NCBI GenBank assembly: GCA_016199985.1
Contig: JACQFQ010000006.1
Location: forward strand, 1-64,000
Source: Verrucomicrobiota bacterium
GTDB taxonomy: Bacteria > Verrucomicrobiota > Verrucomicrobiia > Limisphaerales > UBA11320
DNA: 64,000 nt
Direction: 5' to 3'
The translations under genes and the position numbers were made by a program. Positions 25,941-35,257 of the stretch are shown here, in pieces. Within the stretch, counting starts at the first letter, position 1, and each line of letters starts with the position of its first letter. The notes under the pieces were generated by a model. The model made no database searches, was not told where the DNA came from, and saw only the letters and a list, made by a program, of their open reading frames with translations.

Positions 25941-28694
25941 CTAATCGGCCTTGATTTCATCCAGGCCAAAGGCGCGTCCCGATCCCGAGTGAATCACGGG
26001 CCGATCCGTGATGGCCGAATGGAGGCCTGCCTTTGTTGCGCCCGCTTCGCCGCATTGGCCCGTCGCGCAGACGCGGAAGAATTGTTGCGTTCCCTCCGCG
26101 GCGGTCGTGTGGGGGCTGACGGCGTCCGCGACGTTCGCCCACGGACCTTCCAACGCTGGCGCGGACTGGAGCGCGCCGGAGCAATCCCACGTGAGCGAGA
26201 CCATGGGAGGGGAGACTTGAGTGAGGGCGATTGCGAGCGCGCAGCTTTCGTTGGGACCTCGCACGATCACCTGGAAAGAGCAGGTGTTGGTGTTGTAGCA
26301 GAGGTCGCTCGCGGTGCATGTCACAAGGGTGGCGCCGACGGGGAATATCGTGCCGCTCGGCGGGTCAATCGTCAGGAGTATGGGCTCGGGGCGGTTGTCG
26401 GTGGCGGTGACGTTGAACTCGACGGGAACTCCCGCGCCATCCGGAGAGGTGACGGTGATATCCGCGGGGCACTCGATGACGGGCGCGTCGAGGTCGTAGT
26501 GGGCGACAAACTGCCGTGTCGCCACGCGTCCCTGGTTATCGAGCGCGGTCGCCGTGTACAGAATGTCCTGATACAGGGCGCGGGGAAACCCATCGAACTC
26601 AGGGAACAATCCATGCGCTGTGGTCAGGTTCGCCCGCGATCCAATGAGGATGCGAATGTCCGAGTATCCGAGGCGGATGCTGGGGTCGGACAGCGGCGAG
26701 GCCCGGAGGCTGAGATTGGTGAGCGTGCCGTCGCAGGACTCGGCGTTCGCTCGCGCAAGGAACCCGAAGTGGGGCGTGCACATCGGCGGCTCAATGGTGA
26801 GGCGAATGCAGTCCTCGATGCAAAGGCGTTCCCCCGCCACGACGGTGATCTGGAGGGAGGGCAGTCGGATCTCGGAGACGCCTGAATCCGGATCGATCGC
26901 GCTGACCGAGGGAAGCAGCGTGTAGGTTCCTTCGGGCAGATACATGGTGATGACCGCCTCGTTGGTCGCTGTATCGGCGTTGTAGGGCGGGGCGGAAGCG
27001 TTGTACAGATAGGCGGAGTAGGATCGGAAGTTGCCCTGCGAATCGATGTTGGTGATTCCACCGACGCTACTGACCACCCGCGGGTAGTAAAACTGCAGAG
27101 GGGATCTGATGCGCAGGCAGACCTCCGCAAAGCCGTAGCGAAGATCGGAGCTGGCGCTCGCTCCCGCGGCCAAAGGGCCCTGCCAAGGTTGAGCCTCCTG
27201 GATATAGATGGATTGGTCGACATAGGGTTCGCCTGGCGCGCCTGGGGAGTAGAGGTTCAAGTTGATGCCCTCCAGCTTCCAGACCCCGGGCTGGTCATCG
27301 AGGTTGCCTACGACCGCGGTGTAGTCGCCTTCGACCGCGGCGGTCGCGGGGTTGAATCCCCCCGCGAACGAGACGCTGGCCTGGCCCCCTGCCGCGCTCA
27401 GCTTCGCCCCTGGAACGAGCTCGTCAACACCCATCACATTCACGTAGCTGCCGTAGTTCCCATACACCCCGATGCTGTCGTCTGGGATCCCATCCCCGTT
27501 CTTGTCGTTGTCGCCGGATCGTGTCACACCGCGCAGAGCGGATGGGCTTCCCGGCAATTCCGGAGGGCCCGTGAGCGTGATCTTCCCGCTCAGGCGCGCC
27601 GGATTCATCACGAAGGTGTTGGCCAAATCCGTGGCCGCGCCGGCGGAAACGGAGGCGCCTGGATTGAAGACCCCCTCTCCCAACCCGGGCGAGCGGAAGT
27701 ACTCAAATCGATATCCGGGGCCGAATTGCATCTCGACCCAGACGTTCCAGGGCTGTGTGGGTTCGGAGGGAACGAGGCCTTCAAGCGCAAACGGGCGATC
27801 GGAATCGGGGTCGGGGAACTCTCCGGGCAGGGCGAAGTAGCGCTTATTGTTCGCGGGTCCGCTCGCCTTGACCACGGGCCGACTCAGCAGTTCCAGATAC
27901 CCATCGGCGGGGAACTCGATTTCGCCAACGAGGTTGGCCATGCCGACGATGCGTCCCAGGTCGCTCGCGTCGGGAATGGTGATGACGAGAGGCGAGGTTT
28001 CATCGCAGGCCAGGGTGACGACGCGTGTGTCGAGATAGGTGAGGCGGTCGAGGTAGAGGTCCGCGCCGGTGTCCACCTCAATGGAGACCAGGAGCTCGAT
28101 GGCGCTGGGCACCGCGAGGAAGCTGCCGGAGGCGCCGGCGGGCGAGCTCAAGTAGCGCGCGCGCCACATCCCCGTCGCGGTTTCCGTCACAAGAGCGCGA
28201 CTGCTGGTCGCCGCCACAGGCGTGCCATCGGCGCGTTGGAATCGGATGTCCAGCATGGCGACGCACTCATCGAAATTGACCTCGGCGGGCGGCGAGTTGC
28301 TCGTCACGGGCGTCGCCTGCTGGACCGCCGTCCAGTACTCATCCGCGATGCCGTCGAGGGAGATATCGGCGTAAAGACCATAGGTGAGCGGCGTATCGTT
28401 GGCGGTGACCGTCATCGCAAAGGAGGCGCCAAGCCGGTCGTCGGTGCGGATGTACTTGCTCGCGCTCAACGAGTCGGGCTCGGCGCTGTTCGCGAAGATC
28501 GAAAAGGCTGTGATGCCCTCGTCGCCCGGCAGTCCAAGCCGATCCAGGATTCCCGGGTCCACGTTGGTGAAGCGGACCCGTCCGCTGATGGTGTTCGTGC
28601 CGGAAGGGGGCAGGTCTGCCGCTGCCGCGGTAAACCAGCTCGAGAAAGCGGTGGCCAATGCCAGCAGCCGAAGGACGGTAGGGGTCGTTTTCAT
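25941..28694 (-). CDS. Secreted HYR-domain protein, relative of the 1939-residue M4-peptidase protein
   Basis: 917 residues with a signal peptide ('LRLLALATAFSSWFTAAAA'). The N-terminal 600 residues are a chain of beta-rich segments that resemble the start of the large protein at 38032: both begin with 'I-x-G-x-V-R-F-x-N-V-(D/N)-P-x-I-L-D' and share 'L-N/D-F-x-E-C-(V/L)', a C-D-E triad and 'G-Y-L-x' strands in the same order. A HYR domain lies near residue 745-825 ('APVIECPADITVTSPDG', 'FPVGATLVTCTASD'). The C-terminus holds a degenerate copy of the 'A-P-x-L-E-G-P-W ... Q-F-F-R' module. It lacks the peptidase part of its relative. Function is probably adhesive or structural; not established. 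Confidence 0.75.
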   Translation of the reverse strand: MKTTPTVLRLLALATAFSSWFTAAAADLPPSGTNTISGRVRFTNVDPGILDRLGLPGDEGITAFSIFANSAEPDSLSASKYIRTDDRLGASFAMTVTANDTPLTYGLYADISLDGIADEYWTAVQQATPVTSNSPPAEVNFDECVAMLDIRFQRADGTPVAATSSRALVTETATGMWRARYLSSPAGASGSFLAVPSAIELLVSIEVDTGADLYLDRLTYLDTRVVTLACDETSPLVITIPDASDLGRIVGMANLVGEIEFPADGYLELLSRPVVKASGPANNKRYFALPGEFPDPDSDRPFALEGLVPSEPTQPWNVWVEMQFGPGYRFEYFRSPGLGEGVFNPGASVSAGAATDLANTFVMNPARLSGKITLTGPPELPGSPSALRGVTRSGDNDKNGDGIPDDSIGVYGNYGSYVNVMGVDELVPGAKLSAAGGQASVSFAGGFNPATAAVEGDYTAVVGNLDDQPGVWKLEGINLNLYSPGAPGEPYVDQSIYIQEAQPWQGPLAAGASASSDLRYGFAEVCLRIRSPLQFYYPRVVSSVGGITNIDSQGNFRSYSAYLYNASAPPYNADTATNEAVITMYLPEGTYTLLPSVSAIDPDSGVSEIRLPSLQITVVAGERLCIEDCIRLTIEPPMCTPHFGFLARANAESCDGTLTNLSLRASPLSDPSIRLGYSDIRILIGSRANLTTAHGLFPEFDGFPRALYQDILYTATALDNQGRVATRQFVAHYDLDAPVIECPADITVTSPDGAGVPVEFNVTATDNRPEPILLTIDPPSGTIFPVGATLVTCTASDLCYNTNTCSFQVIVRGPNESCALAIALTQVSPPMVSLTWDCSGALQSAPALEGPWANVADAVSPHTTAAEGTQQFFRVCATGQCGEAGATKAGLHSAITDRPVIHSGSGRAFGLDEIKAD

Positions 28695-28905
28695 AGGTCT
28701 CACTCACTACTTGTGGAAACGATCCAGAAGGTTACAGGCGTGGCGTGGTCGCTCTCTGGACGGCGCCGGGAAGTTGAACCACAAAGGATTACAAGGAGCG
28801 ATACGGTGAAACGTCCCCACTCCAGACGCCGTCGCCTGTGACGGGACGCTTTCCTGCGCGCCCACGAGGTATTCCGTTCCGACACTCGCGTGGGTGTCTT
28901 CCGCC

Positions 28906-29340
28906 CTAAGGCTTGACGATCGTTCGGTAGAACCGCACTTGATCGGAAACCGCCTGCGGGTCGGAGAACTCAATCAAGCCTTGGATGTCGGCTGTCACCG
29001 TGGAGAGGGTCTTCCACTCCGCCGCCGGCACTCCCTCCGACGCCTGGATTTCCACCCTCTGAAGCGGCTGGGCGCGCATTCGCAGCGTGGGATGACTATC
29101 GGAACAGATCACCAGGGACAGCACGTTCTCAACGACGGGGATCGTGACGTCATCCGAGGTTCCAGGGAGGCCCTGGCTCCAGTTGGCGGGGATGTCCCAA
29201 AAGCCTTCGCTGCTTCCGATCCATGCGTTCGGTCCCGCAAGCAGGCAGTTGGCGAAAAGGAGACCGAGGAGCGCAACGAGGCTCGCGGATCGGCCAAGGC
29301 GGCGAGGGCGGACAAGGTCGGGCAGTTTGATGGGTTTCAT
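28906..29340 (-). CDS. Short secreted protein, probably an internally deleted surface protein
   Basis: 144 residues with a strong ribosome binding site (AGGAGG, eight bases before the ATG) and a signal peptide (LVALLGLLFANCLLAG). The mature part starts 'NAWIGSSEGFWDIPANWSQG', a pattern that begins large autotransporter-like or beta-helix proteins (W-x-x-x-x-G-x-W-x-x-x-x-N-W), but after about 45 residues it passes directly to the C-terminal module ('VEIQASEGVPAAEWKTL ... FYRTIVKP'). The long middle usual in such proteins is absent, so this is either a minimal family member or the product of an in-frame deletion. It precedes the HYR gene on the same strand. Confidence 0.6.
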   Translation of the reverse strand: MKPIKLPDLVRPRRLGRSASLVALLGLLFANCLLAGPNAWIGSSEGFWDIPANWSQGLPGTSDDVTIPVVENVLSLVICSDSHPTLRMRAQPLQRVEIQASEGVPAAEWKTLSTVTADIQGLIEFSDPQAVSDQVRFYRTIVKP

Positions 29341-29452
29341 GCGTTTACCTCCTATTAACGCCTGGTTGATGAGATCGGACGCATGGAACCTGCAATCATG
29401 TCTCTCGCATCCGGCGAGGCCTCCCGGTAGGGTCCGGGAGCACTAGCGCGAC

Positions 29453-32062
29453 ATGGCCATCACCCCTCCAACCGCCGCAAACCCGCATGCCCCGGCTCAG
29501 TCCGCGGTTCGCGGGGAACGATTCATCCCCGAACTTCTGGCCCCGGCCGGCGATTGGGATTGCGTGAGGGCCGCGGTCGAGAACGGCGCCGACGCGATAT
29601 ACTTTGGGTTGTCGCGGTTCAACGCCCGGATGCGGGCAAAGAATTTCACCGAAGCCGACCTCCCGGAGCTCATGAGGTTCCTTCATAAAAGGGGCGTTCG
29701 CGGCTATGTCACGTTCAACACCCTCGTGTTCGCGAACGAATGGACGGAGGCCGAGGACTACATTCGATCGATCATCGCGGCGGGCGTGGACGCCGCCATC
29801 GTTCAGGACGTGGGGATCTGCCGGCTGATCCGCAGCCTCTCCCCCGACTTTCCTATCCATGCGAGCACCCAGATGACGGTGACTTCCGCCGCGGGGGTGC
29901 GCTTCGCCCGCGACCTGGGGTGCCAGTTGGTCGTGTTGGCGCGAGAATGCTCGATCCCTGAAATAGAGAAGATCCGCGAAGTCGACGCAACGGCCGCCGG
30001 ACAGGGGAACGCTTCGCTGCCTTTGGAGGTGTTCGTCCACGGCGCTCTGTGCGTCGCGTACTCGGGGCAATGCCTGACGAGCGAGTCCCTGGGCGGGCGG
30101 TCCGCGAATCGTGGAGAATGCGCCCAGGCCTGCCGGCTGCCCTACGAGCTGATATCGGACGGCAAGACGGTTCCTCTCGTGGATCGTCGGTACCTGCTCA
30201 GCCCTCAGGATCTGTCCGGCTTGGAGGTGCTGCCGGAGCTCGCGAGATCGGGCGTGGCTTCCCTCAAAATCGAGGGACGGCTGAAGTCGCCCGAGTATGT
30301 GGCGAGCATCACGCGCGTCTATCGCCAGGCCTTGGATCGATTGGCCGCTTCGGAGGCGCCCGCGATGGTCCTTCCCGACGCCGCGGCGCAATACGAGGTC
30401 GAGATGGCTTTCTCGCGCGGACTTTACACCGGGTGGTTCCGCGGCATTCAGAACCAGGAGTTGGTGCACGCGCGATTTGGGAAGAAGAGGGGCGTGCTTT
30501 TGGGAACGGTGACCGAGGTGGTTCCTCAGGAAGTGCGGATGCGACTCGCGGCGCCCTTGAAGCCCGGGGATGGCGTTGTTTTCGACGCGGGCGCTCCGGA
30601 CAAGCCGGAGCAGGGGGGGCGTGTTTACGAGATTCGACCCGTGACGCGATCCGTCCGGGGAGAGCGGCCGGAGGGCGAGGTGGGGCTCCGGTTTGGGCAG
30701 GGCGCGATTGATTTCCGATCCGTTCATCCGGGCGACACGGTTTGGAAGACAAGCGATCCGGAGCTGGAGCGAAAAGTGCGACAGACCTTTGAGTCAGAGA
30801 CGCCCCAGTTCCGCCGCCCGTTGCGCATGGAGGCGCATGGCTCGCTGGGCGGGCCGCTGACGGTGATCGCGCGCGACGGCGAAGGCCATGTCGCCAGGGC
30901 GGAGTCGGTCGCGCCCCTCAACCCGGCGCAGAACCGGCCGTTGACATCCGAGGTTCTGCGGGAGCAGCTCGGACGTCTGGGGGGAACCCCGTTTCACATC
31001 GAGAGCCTCGATGTTCTCTTGCCGGAGGGCGTGATGCTTCCTCTGAGCGAGCTGAATCGAATGCGTCGGGAGCTCGTGAGCCGACTGGACGCGATGCGAT
31101 GCGAGCCGAAGCGATGGACCGTTTCACCCGACGCCGATCGGCTGGCGCATGCGTCGGTCGGTTCAGAAGCCTCGGCCATTCCCGGAGATCCGGAGCTGGC
31201 CGTGCTCGTGCGCAACGCGACGCAGCTGGCCGCGCTGGCCGCAATGCCCGAGCTTCCGCGAGCCATCTATTGCGAGTTTGAGGATCCGAGGAAGTACCAG
31301 GCCGCGGTGGGACAGTTTCGATCGACCGCTATGGGGGCGGGGCCTGGGCGTCCGGAGCTTTTCGTTGCGCCGCCCCGCATTTTCAAGCCGGGCGAGGACT
31401 GGATTCTCAAGATCGTTCGAGCGAGCGGGGCGGACGGCTATCTGGTCCGCAACTATGATCACCTGACCGCCTTCGCGCAGGATCGAAAGATCGGAGACTT
31501 CTCGTTGAACGTCGCGAATCGGTGGACGGCGGATTACTTCATCCGCCGATTTGGCCTGGAGCGCGTCACGGCGAGCTACGACCTCAACTTCGAGCAGCTC
31601 GCCGCGCTGATCCAGTCGGCGCCCGCGCGGTGGTTTGAGGCGACGATTCATCAGCACATGCCGATGTTCCACATGGAGCACTGCGTGTTCTGCGCCTTTC
31701 TGTCGAGCGGGAAGGATTATCGGGATTGTGGACGTCCGTGCGATCATCATGACGTGCGGCTGAAGGACCGGGTGGGGGCGGAGCATCCCTTGAAGGCGGA
31801 CGCGGGATGTCGGAACACGGTTTTTAACGCGGTGGCGCAAACCGGCGCGCCATACGTGGAGCGGATGCTGGGCTGGGGTCTGCGCCGGTTTCGGATCGAG
31901 TTTCTGAACGAAGGTCCGGAGGTGGTGGCGAGGACCGTGGGCATGTATCAGTCGCTGCTGCGTGGAGAGATCAGCGGCGAGCAGCTGTGGCGCGAATTGA
32001 AATTAAAGCATCAGCTCGGCGTGACCCGAGGCCAGATGGAACGCCCGGAAACCGCGGGCTAG
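29453..32062 (+). CDS. Peptidase U32-family protein (RlhA-like, with DUF3656-type middle)
   Basis: 869 residues. The N-terminal 300 match the U32 family: 'PELLAPAGDWDCVRAAVENG', 'GADAIYFGL', 'HASTQMTVTS', and the cysteine-bearing signature 'HGALCVAYSGQC ... RGECAQACRLPYEL' near residue 200-230. The middle (to about 600) is beta-rich like DUF3656. The C-terminus has 'HMPMFHMEHCVFCAF', 'DCGRPCDHHDV' and 'GCRNTVFN', more cysteines suited to an iron-sulfur cluster. U32 members studied in E. coli (RlhA, TrhP, UbiU/V) act in hydroxylation of RNA or quinones and not as ordinary peptidases; RlhA, the longest, hydroxylates C2501 of 23S rRNA. The precise target here is unproven. It converges with the multicopper oxidase gene. 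Confidence 0.85.
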   Translation: MAITPPTAANPHAPAQSAVRGERFIPELLAPAGDWDCVRAAVENGADAIYFGLSRFNARMRAKNFTEADLPELMRFLHKRGVRGYVTFNTLVFANEWTEAEDYIRSIIAAGVDAAIVQDVGICRLIRSLSPDFPIHASTQMTVTSAAGVRFARDLGCQLVVLARECSIPEIEKIREVDATAAGQGNASLPLEVFVHGALCVAYSGQCLTSESLGGRSANRGECAQACRLPYELISDGKTVPLVDRRYLLSPQDLSGLEVLPELARSGVASLKIEGRLKSPEYVASITRVYRQALDRLAASEAPAMVLPDAAAQYEVEMAFSRGLYTGWFRGIQNQELVHARFGKKRGVLLGTVTEVVPQEVRMRLAAPLKPGDGVVFDAGAPDKPEQGGRVYEIRPVTRSVRGERPEGEVGLRFGQGAIDFRSVHPGDTVWKTSDPELERKVRQTFESETPQFRRPLRMEAHGSLGGPLTVIARDGEGHVARAESVAPLNPAQNRPLTSEVLREQLGRLGGTPFHIESLDVLLPEGVMLPLSELNRMRRELVSRLDAMRCEPKRWTVSPDADRLAHASVGSEASAIPGDPELAVLVRNATQLAALAAMPELPRAIYCEFEDPRKYQAAVGQFRSTAMGAGPGRPELFVAPPRIFKPGEDWILKIVRASGADGYLVRNYDHLTAFAQDRKIGDFSLNVANRWTADYFIRRFGLERVTASYDLNFEQLAALIQSAPARWFEATIHQHMPMFHMEHCVFCAFLSSGKDYRDCGRPCDHHDVRLKDRVGAEHPLKADAGCRNTVFNAVAQTGAPYVERMLGWGLRRFRIEFLNEGPEVVARTVGMYQSLLRGEISGEQLWRELKLKHQLGVTRGQMERPETAG

Positions 32063-32132
32063 TGGCAAACGGCGCAGGCCAGGGTGGTGGATCGCGCGCT
32101 CCCTGGGCTACACACGATTCTTCGACAGGCTC

Positions 32133-34253
32133 TCAGGGCTTTGCGGGGGACACTGTCCCCTTTTCCTTGGGCTGCTCGGAAACTTCGTAACGAGCGCTCA
32201 TCCCCTCGCGCATGTGATCATCCACATGACAGTGAAACATCCAAATGCCAGGGTTGTCGGCCACCATGTCCGCCACCTTCATCGAGGCGGGCAGGAGTTC
32301 CAGGACATCTGTTCGATACCCATGGTGCAGCACCGTGTTCCCGTGCCAGTGCGGCGTGTGGAGGTCCGTTTCGCCTCCCATCCCCAACAGATACCAGCGC
32401 ACCCGTTCGCCCTGCTTCATTCGCATCAGCGGTAAATTGCCGAAGATGAATCCATTGATGCCATGCATCTTGTTGCTCTCGACGAAGGCGGGGTCTTTCA
32501 AGTCGACCGCGGCAGAAGCGCCCAGGCGGGCCTTCACATTGGCGTCCAGATAGGGACTGAGATTCTCGTCGAAGATGTTGAACAGGGTGACAAACTCGCG
32601 ATCCACGTCCGCGGGCGAGCCGTCGGGCCGGGCGAGGCCTTTCGCCGTAACGATGATGGCTCCCACCAATCCGGCGTTGCTGTCTTGAACCGCTCGAACA
32701 TGGGAGTGATACAACCATGCCACAGAACTGCCGTCGTTCGGTCCCGGGCCGGCGCGTTCAGGCACGAGCCATTCATAATCCACCGAGGCGCCCGGCTGCA
32801 CCATGTCGTCTTTCTTGTCCCCAGCGGCGGTCCCGTCATTGTACCCGGAGCCTTCACTCGTCTTCAGGTAAAACACCCCATGGGGGTGGATGCTGACTGG
32901 AAAGCGGGTCCTATTCTTGAACGTGATTCGAATTCGATCTCCGACTTCTGCGCGCAAGATCGGGCCGAGGAGGCCCAAGTGCTGCCAATGGGCGGGTTGG
33001 ATTTCGAGTCGTTGGAACGTGCCGTCGGTATACCCTCGATAAACGGCCTTCCGATACTGATGCCCGATTCGACCGGAGGCCTTTGACGCAAACGCTTCGA
33101 GATCGCCGCAGAACGGTTCCTGCAGGACGTTCCCGTTCGGCGCATAGTGCCAGTCTATTTCCTCAGCCGCGATAAAGTAGGATCGCAGGCGACCCTCGCC
33201 CGGCAAGCTCGGCATGTTCGTGGAAGCGGACGTCGCCGCCGGAATCGAGGCGGGCTGGGACTGGAGGGCCGCGCGAAGCAGGCTGTTCCGATGGGTCGAG
33301 GCGTTCGACACGCGATCCGCTGAATTCGTGAGCGCTCTTCTCATCTGGACCTCCAGGTCCTTCGTGGCGGGTTGGTTTCGCTGCGCTGGGGGAAGTTTGC
33401 CAATGGCGTCCAGGGAACCCTGATACGCCGCGCGCGCCTCCTCGATTCTTCCAGCGCGCACGAGAATATCTCCCCGTTTGGCGAGCCAGCCGTCTTTGCG
33501 CGCGCTTTGCTCAAGCATCGCGTCCACGCGCTTGAGCGCGTCGTCGTATCTCTTTTGTTGCGCTTCGATCTCCAACGCGGCCGACTCCAAAGTGACGATG
33601 AGGCCGAGCTTCCGGATCCCCTGCTGCACGACGTCCAGAGCCTGTTCCAGGCGCGTGGAGCCCTCGCTTGCGAGCGCGCTCGCGCATTCCATGTAGAGTT
33701 CGAGAGGCGGATCCTTCGTATATCGCAAGCCCAGGCCAAAATCCTCGCCCGCCTGCGCGATTTCACCGAGCCGCAGTTTCGTTCGCGCCCGCACGAGATA
33801 GGCCTCCCCGTCTTCCGGAAACCTGAGCAGATGACGCGAGACCTGCTCGATCCCGGCCTGATACCAACCCGCGTTCAGGAATACCTCCGCTTTCTTGCGA
33901 TCGATTTCGGGAATGGGTCTGAGGCGGTGGGCATGATCCAAATCCGCCAGGGCCTGATCAAAGCGCCCGGATCGAACCAGCAGACGACTCCGTCGCAGAA
34001 GCAGAGCGCCATCGTCGGGATGGGCGACAATCAGGCCGTTGAGGGTTTCCAGGCCCTCGGCCAGATCATCTTCTGCTCGCAAGAGCGGAGCGAAGGCCAG
34101 CAACCACACGGAAAACAAGGCCATCGCGCACAAACTCCGGCGCCAGGAGACTTTGTTCGCGCCCGCGGGCCCAAGACTCAAGGGGCAATCCCAAGATCTG
34201 TGTTCCGTTTTTGGGTCGCTCACCCTGAGGTTTCTAGTCTTTGAAAGTCGCAT
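32133..34253 (-). CDS. TPR-multicopper oxidase fusion protein
   Basis: 706 residues in two parts. Residues 60-320 form TPR-like helical repeats ('LLLRRSRLLVRSGRFDQALA', 'EAYLVRARTKLRLGE'). From about 350 a ceruloplasmin/hephaestin-like multicopper oxidase starts ('RSYFIAAEEIDWHYAPNG'). Copper-ligand motifs are H-P-H-G near 455, 'WLYHSHV' near 520, 'HTPHWHG' near 630 and 'FHCHVDDHMREGM' near 670; together these supply type 1, 2 and 3 sites, with Met as axial ligand. The hydrophobic 'MALFSVWLLAFAPLLRAED' marks export; it is Met-44 of the longest frame, and the Arg pair just before it favours an upstream start. Ferrous or cuprous oxidation in the periplasm is likely. The TPR fusion is unusual. 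Confidence 0.82.
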   Translation of the reverse strand: MRLSKTRNLRVSDPKTEHRSWDCPLSLGPAGANKVSWRRSLCAMALFSVWLLAFAPLLRAEDDLAEGLETLNGLIVAHPDDGALLLRRSRLLVRSGRFDQALADLDHAHRLRPIPEIDRKKAEVFLNAGWYQAGIEQVSRHLLRFPEDGEAYLVRARTKLRLGEIAQAGEDFGLGLRYTKDPPLELYMECASALASEGSTRLEQALDVVQQGIRKLGLIVTLESAALEIEAQQKRYDDALKRVDAMLEQSARKDGWLAKRGDILVRAGRIEEARAAYQGSLDAIGKLPPAQRNQPATKDLEVQMRRALTNSADRVSNASTHRNSLLRAALQSQPASIPAATSASTNMPSLPGEGRLRSYFIAAEEIDWHYAPNGNVLQEPFCGDLEAFASKASGRIGHQYRKAVYRGYTDGTFQRLEIQPAHWQHLGLLGPILRAEVGDRIRITFKNRTRFPVSIHPHGVFYLKTSEGSGYNDGTAAGDKKDDMVQPGASVDYEWLVPERAGPGPNDGSSVAWLYHSHVRAVQDSNAGLVGAIIVTAKGLARPDGSPADVDREFVTLFNIFDENLSPYLDANVKARLGASAAVDLKDPAFVESNKMHGINGFIFGNLPLMRMKQGERVRWYLLGMGGETDLHTPHWHGNTVLHHGYRTDVLELLPASMKVADMVADNPGIWMFHCHVDDHMREGMSARYEVSEQPKEKGTVSPAKP
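32146..32164 (+). terminator. Possible intrinsic terminator for the U32 gene
   Basis: GGGGACA and TGTCCCC form a short perfect inverted repeat followed by TTTT on the plus strand, 84 bases after the stop of the U32-family gene. It lies inside the last codons of the converging multicopper oxidase gene. The stem is short, so this is only a candidate. Confidence 0.35.
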
Positions 34254-34324
34254 CTTCGTTGCGAGGCTGCCTTTGTGTAATCCGTGATGGGATCTTCAGC
34301 AAGCCTCGAGCCTCCGCCGACACC

Positions 34325-34438
34325 AGTTTCGCGGAATGGATCGTGCGAGACCCCGCTGGAGAGAGGCGTGGCCGGAACCTTTATGGTTTTATCGATGAGG
34401 ATCCCGTTCAAGGGGTTGATCCTCTCGGTCTTTACTAG
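34325..34438 (+). pseudogene. Tip of an RHS-repeat core, rest missing
   Basis: The frame reads 'FAEWIVRDPAGERRGRNLYG' and then 'DEDPVQGVDPLGLY', which is the conserved end of an RHS/YD-repeat core (W-x-x-R-D-P-x-G-E ... N-L-Y-x-F-x-x-x-D-P-x-x-x-x-D-P-L-G-L). The core of hundreds of residues that should precede it is absent; the multicopper oxidase start lies only 70 bases upstream. A TAG at 34436-34438 stops the frame directly after the P-L-G-L-Y boundary, and the same frame continues open beyond it. Confidence 0.7.
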
Positions 34439-34507
34439 GAAGGGGGCCACTATTACACAACCTATATTGCGGCCATCATTGCGGGAAAGACGGCTCAAAA
34501 AGCGATA

Positions 34508-35257
34508 GTGTTGGCGGCTTACTCACAGTTTCCGGATGAGAGCAAGCGGTACACCGCTTTCTACGCCGAATGGCTCGACTGGAGGGGATTCCTTAAACCG
34601 GCCGTGAATGCCATCCCTCCGTTCCCGGTCTTCCGCGAATTCGACGACTCCCAACGTTATCTGCATTCGCTTGACGGCGGATTGGCAGGCCCCAGACGCA
34701 ATTGCTTGCGAAACCTGCTGTTGGACCCAACACTCAGTCCCATGCAGCGAGGGCTTCTCACACACGCTTTCGGAGATTCGTATTCTCACTCCCATACGGA
34801 TCCAAACCAGTACATTCACTCCGGGGGCAGGGAGTATGCGTATAACTTCTCTGCGAACCCAACTTATGGCCAAGAAGTCTTGTACGAGGCCCCGCTTGGG
34901 CATGGGGCGGAAGGTTCCCAACCAGACATGATCAAGAACGACATCGACAAGCATGAGGAGTATCTGCTTGATCTCACCACATCTCTGAACGGGGGCGCGC
35001 TGAACTCGAAGCAGCAAAAGGACATCGCAGACGTGATGGATCTTGTAAGACAAAGGCTCCCTGGCCTGGAGGGTGAACAGGAAGAGAATCGCGCCATGCG
35101 GTACATTGCCCAGGAAAGGGCCAAGTATCCTCAAGATGGCTATCACCCTGAGAACTTCGATCCAGCTGATAGCCCAAGAATGCCAGTCGGCTCGCCTGAC
35201 CCATGGGAAATGGATGAGTTCTTCCAGCGAATGAAGAAGGGATGCTGCCGCCGATGA
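34508..35257 (+). CDS. RHS-associated C-terminal (toxin-like) domain, DUF6765-like
   Basis: From a GTG at 34508 the frame encodes 249 residues, but recognisable sequence begins right after the TAG, at about 34439 ('EGGHYYTTYIAAIIAG'), in the same frame as the RHS tip. The motifs 'THAFGDSYSHSH' and 'GHGAEGSQPD' together with the H-Y-Y-x-T-Y start resemble DUF6765, a predicted helical zinc hydrolase reminiscent of phospholipase C-like folds; His and Asp would bind metal. In intact RHS proteins a variable domain at this point is the delivered toxin. Here only one stop separates tip and domain, so it is either a recent loss or a silent cassette. The next gene overlaps by 4 bp (ATGA), as immunity genes often do. 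Confidence 0.6.
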   Translation: MLAAYSQFPDESKRYTAFYAEWLDWRGFLKPAVNAIPPFPVFREFDDSQRYLHSLDGGLAGPRRNCLRNLLLDPTLSPMQRGLLTHAFGDSYSHSHTDPNQYIHSGGREYAYNFSANPTYGQEVLYEAPLGHGAEGSQPDMIKNDIDKHEEYLLDLTTSLNGGALNSKQQKDIADVMDLVRQRLPGLEGEQEENRAMRYIAQERAKYPQDGYHPENFDPADSPRMPVGSPDPWEMDEFFQRMKKGCCRR

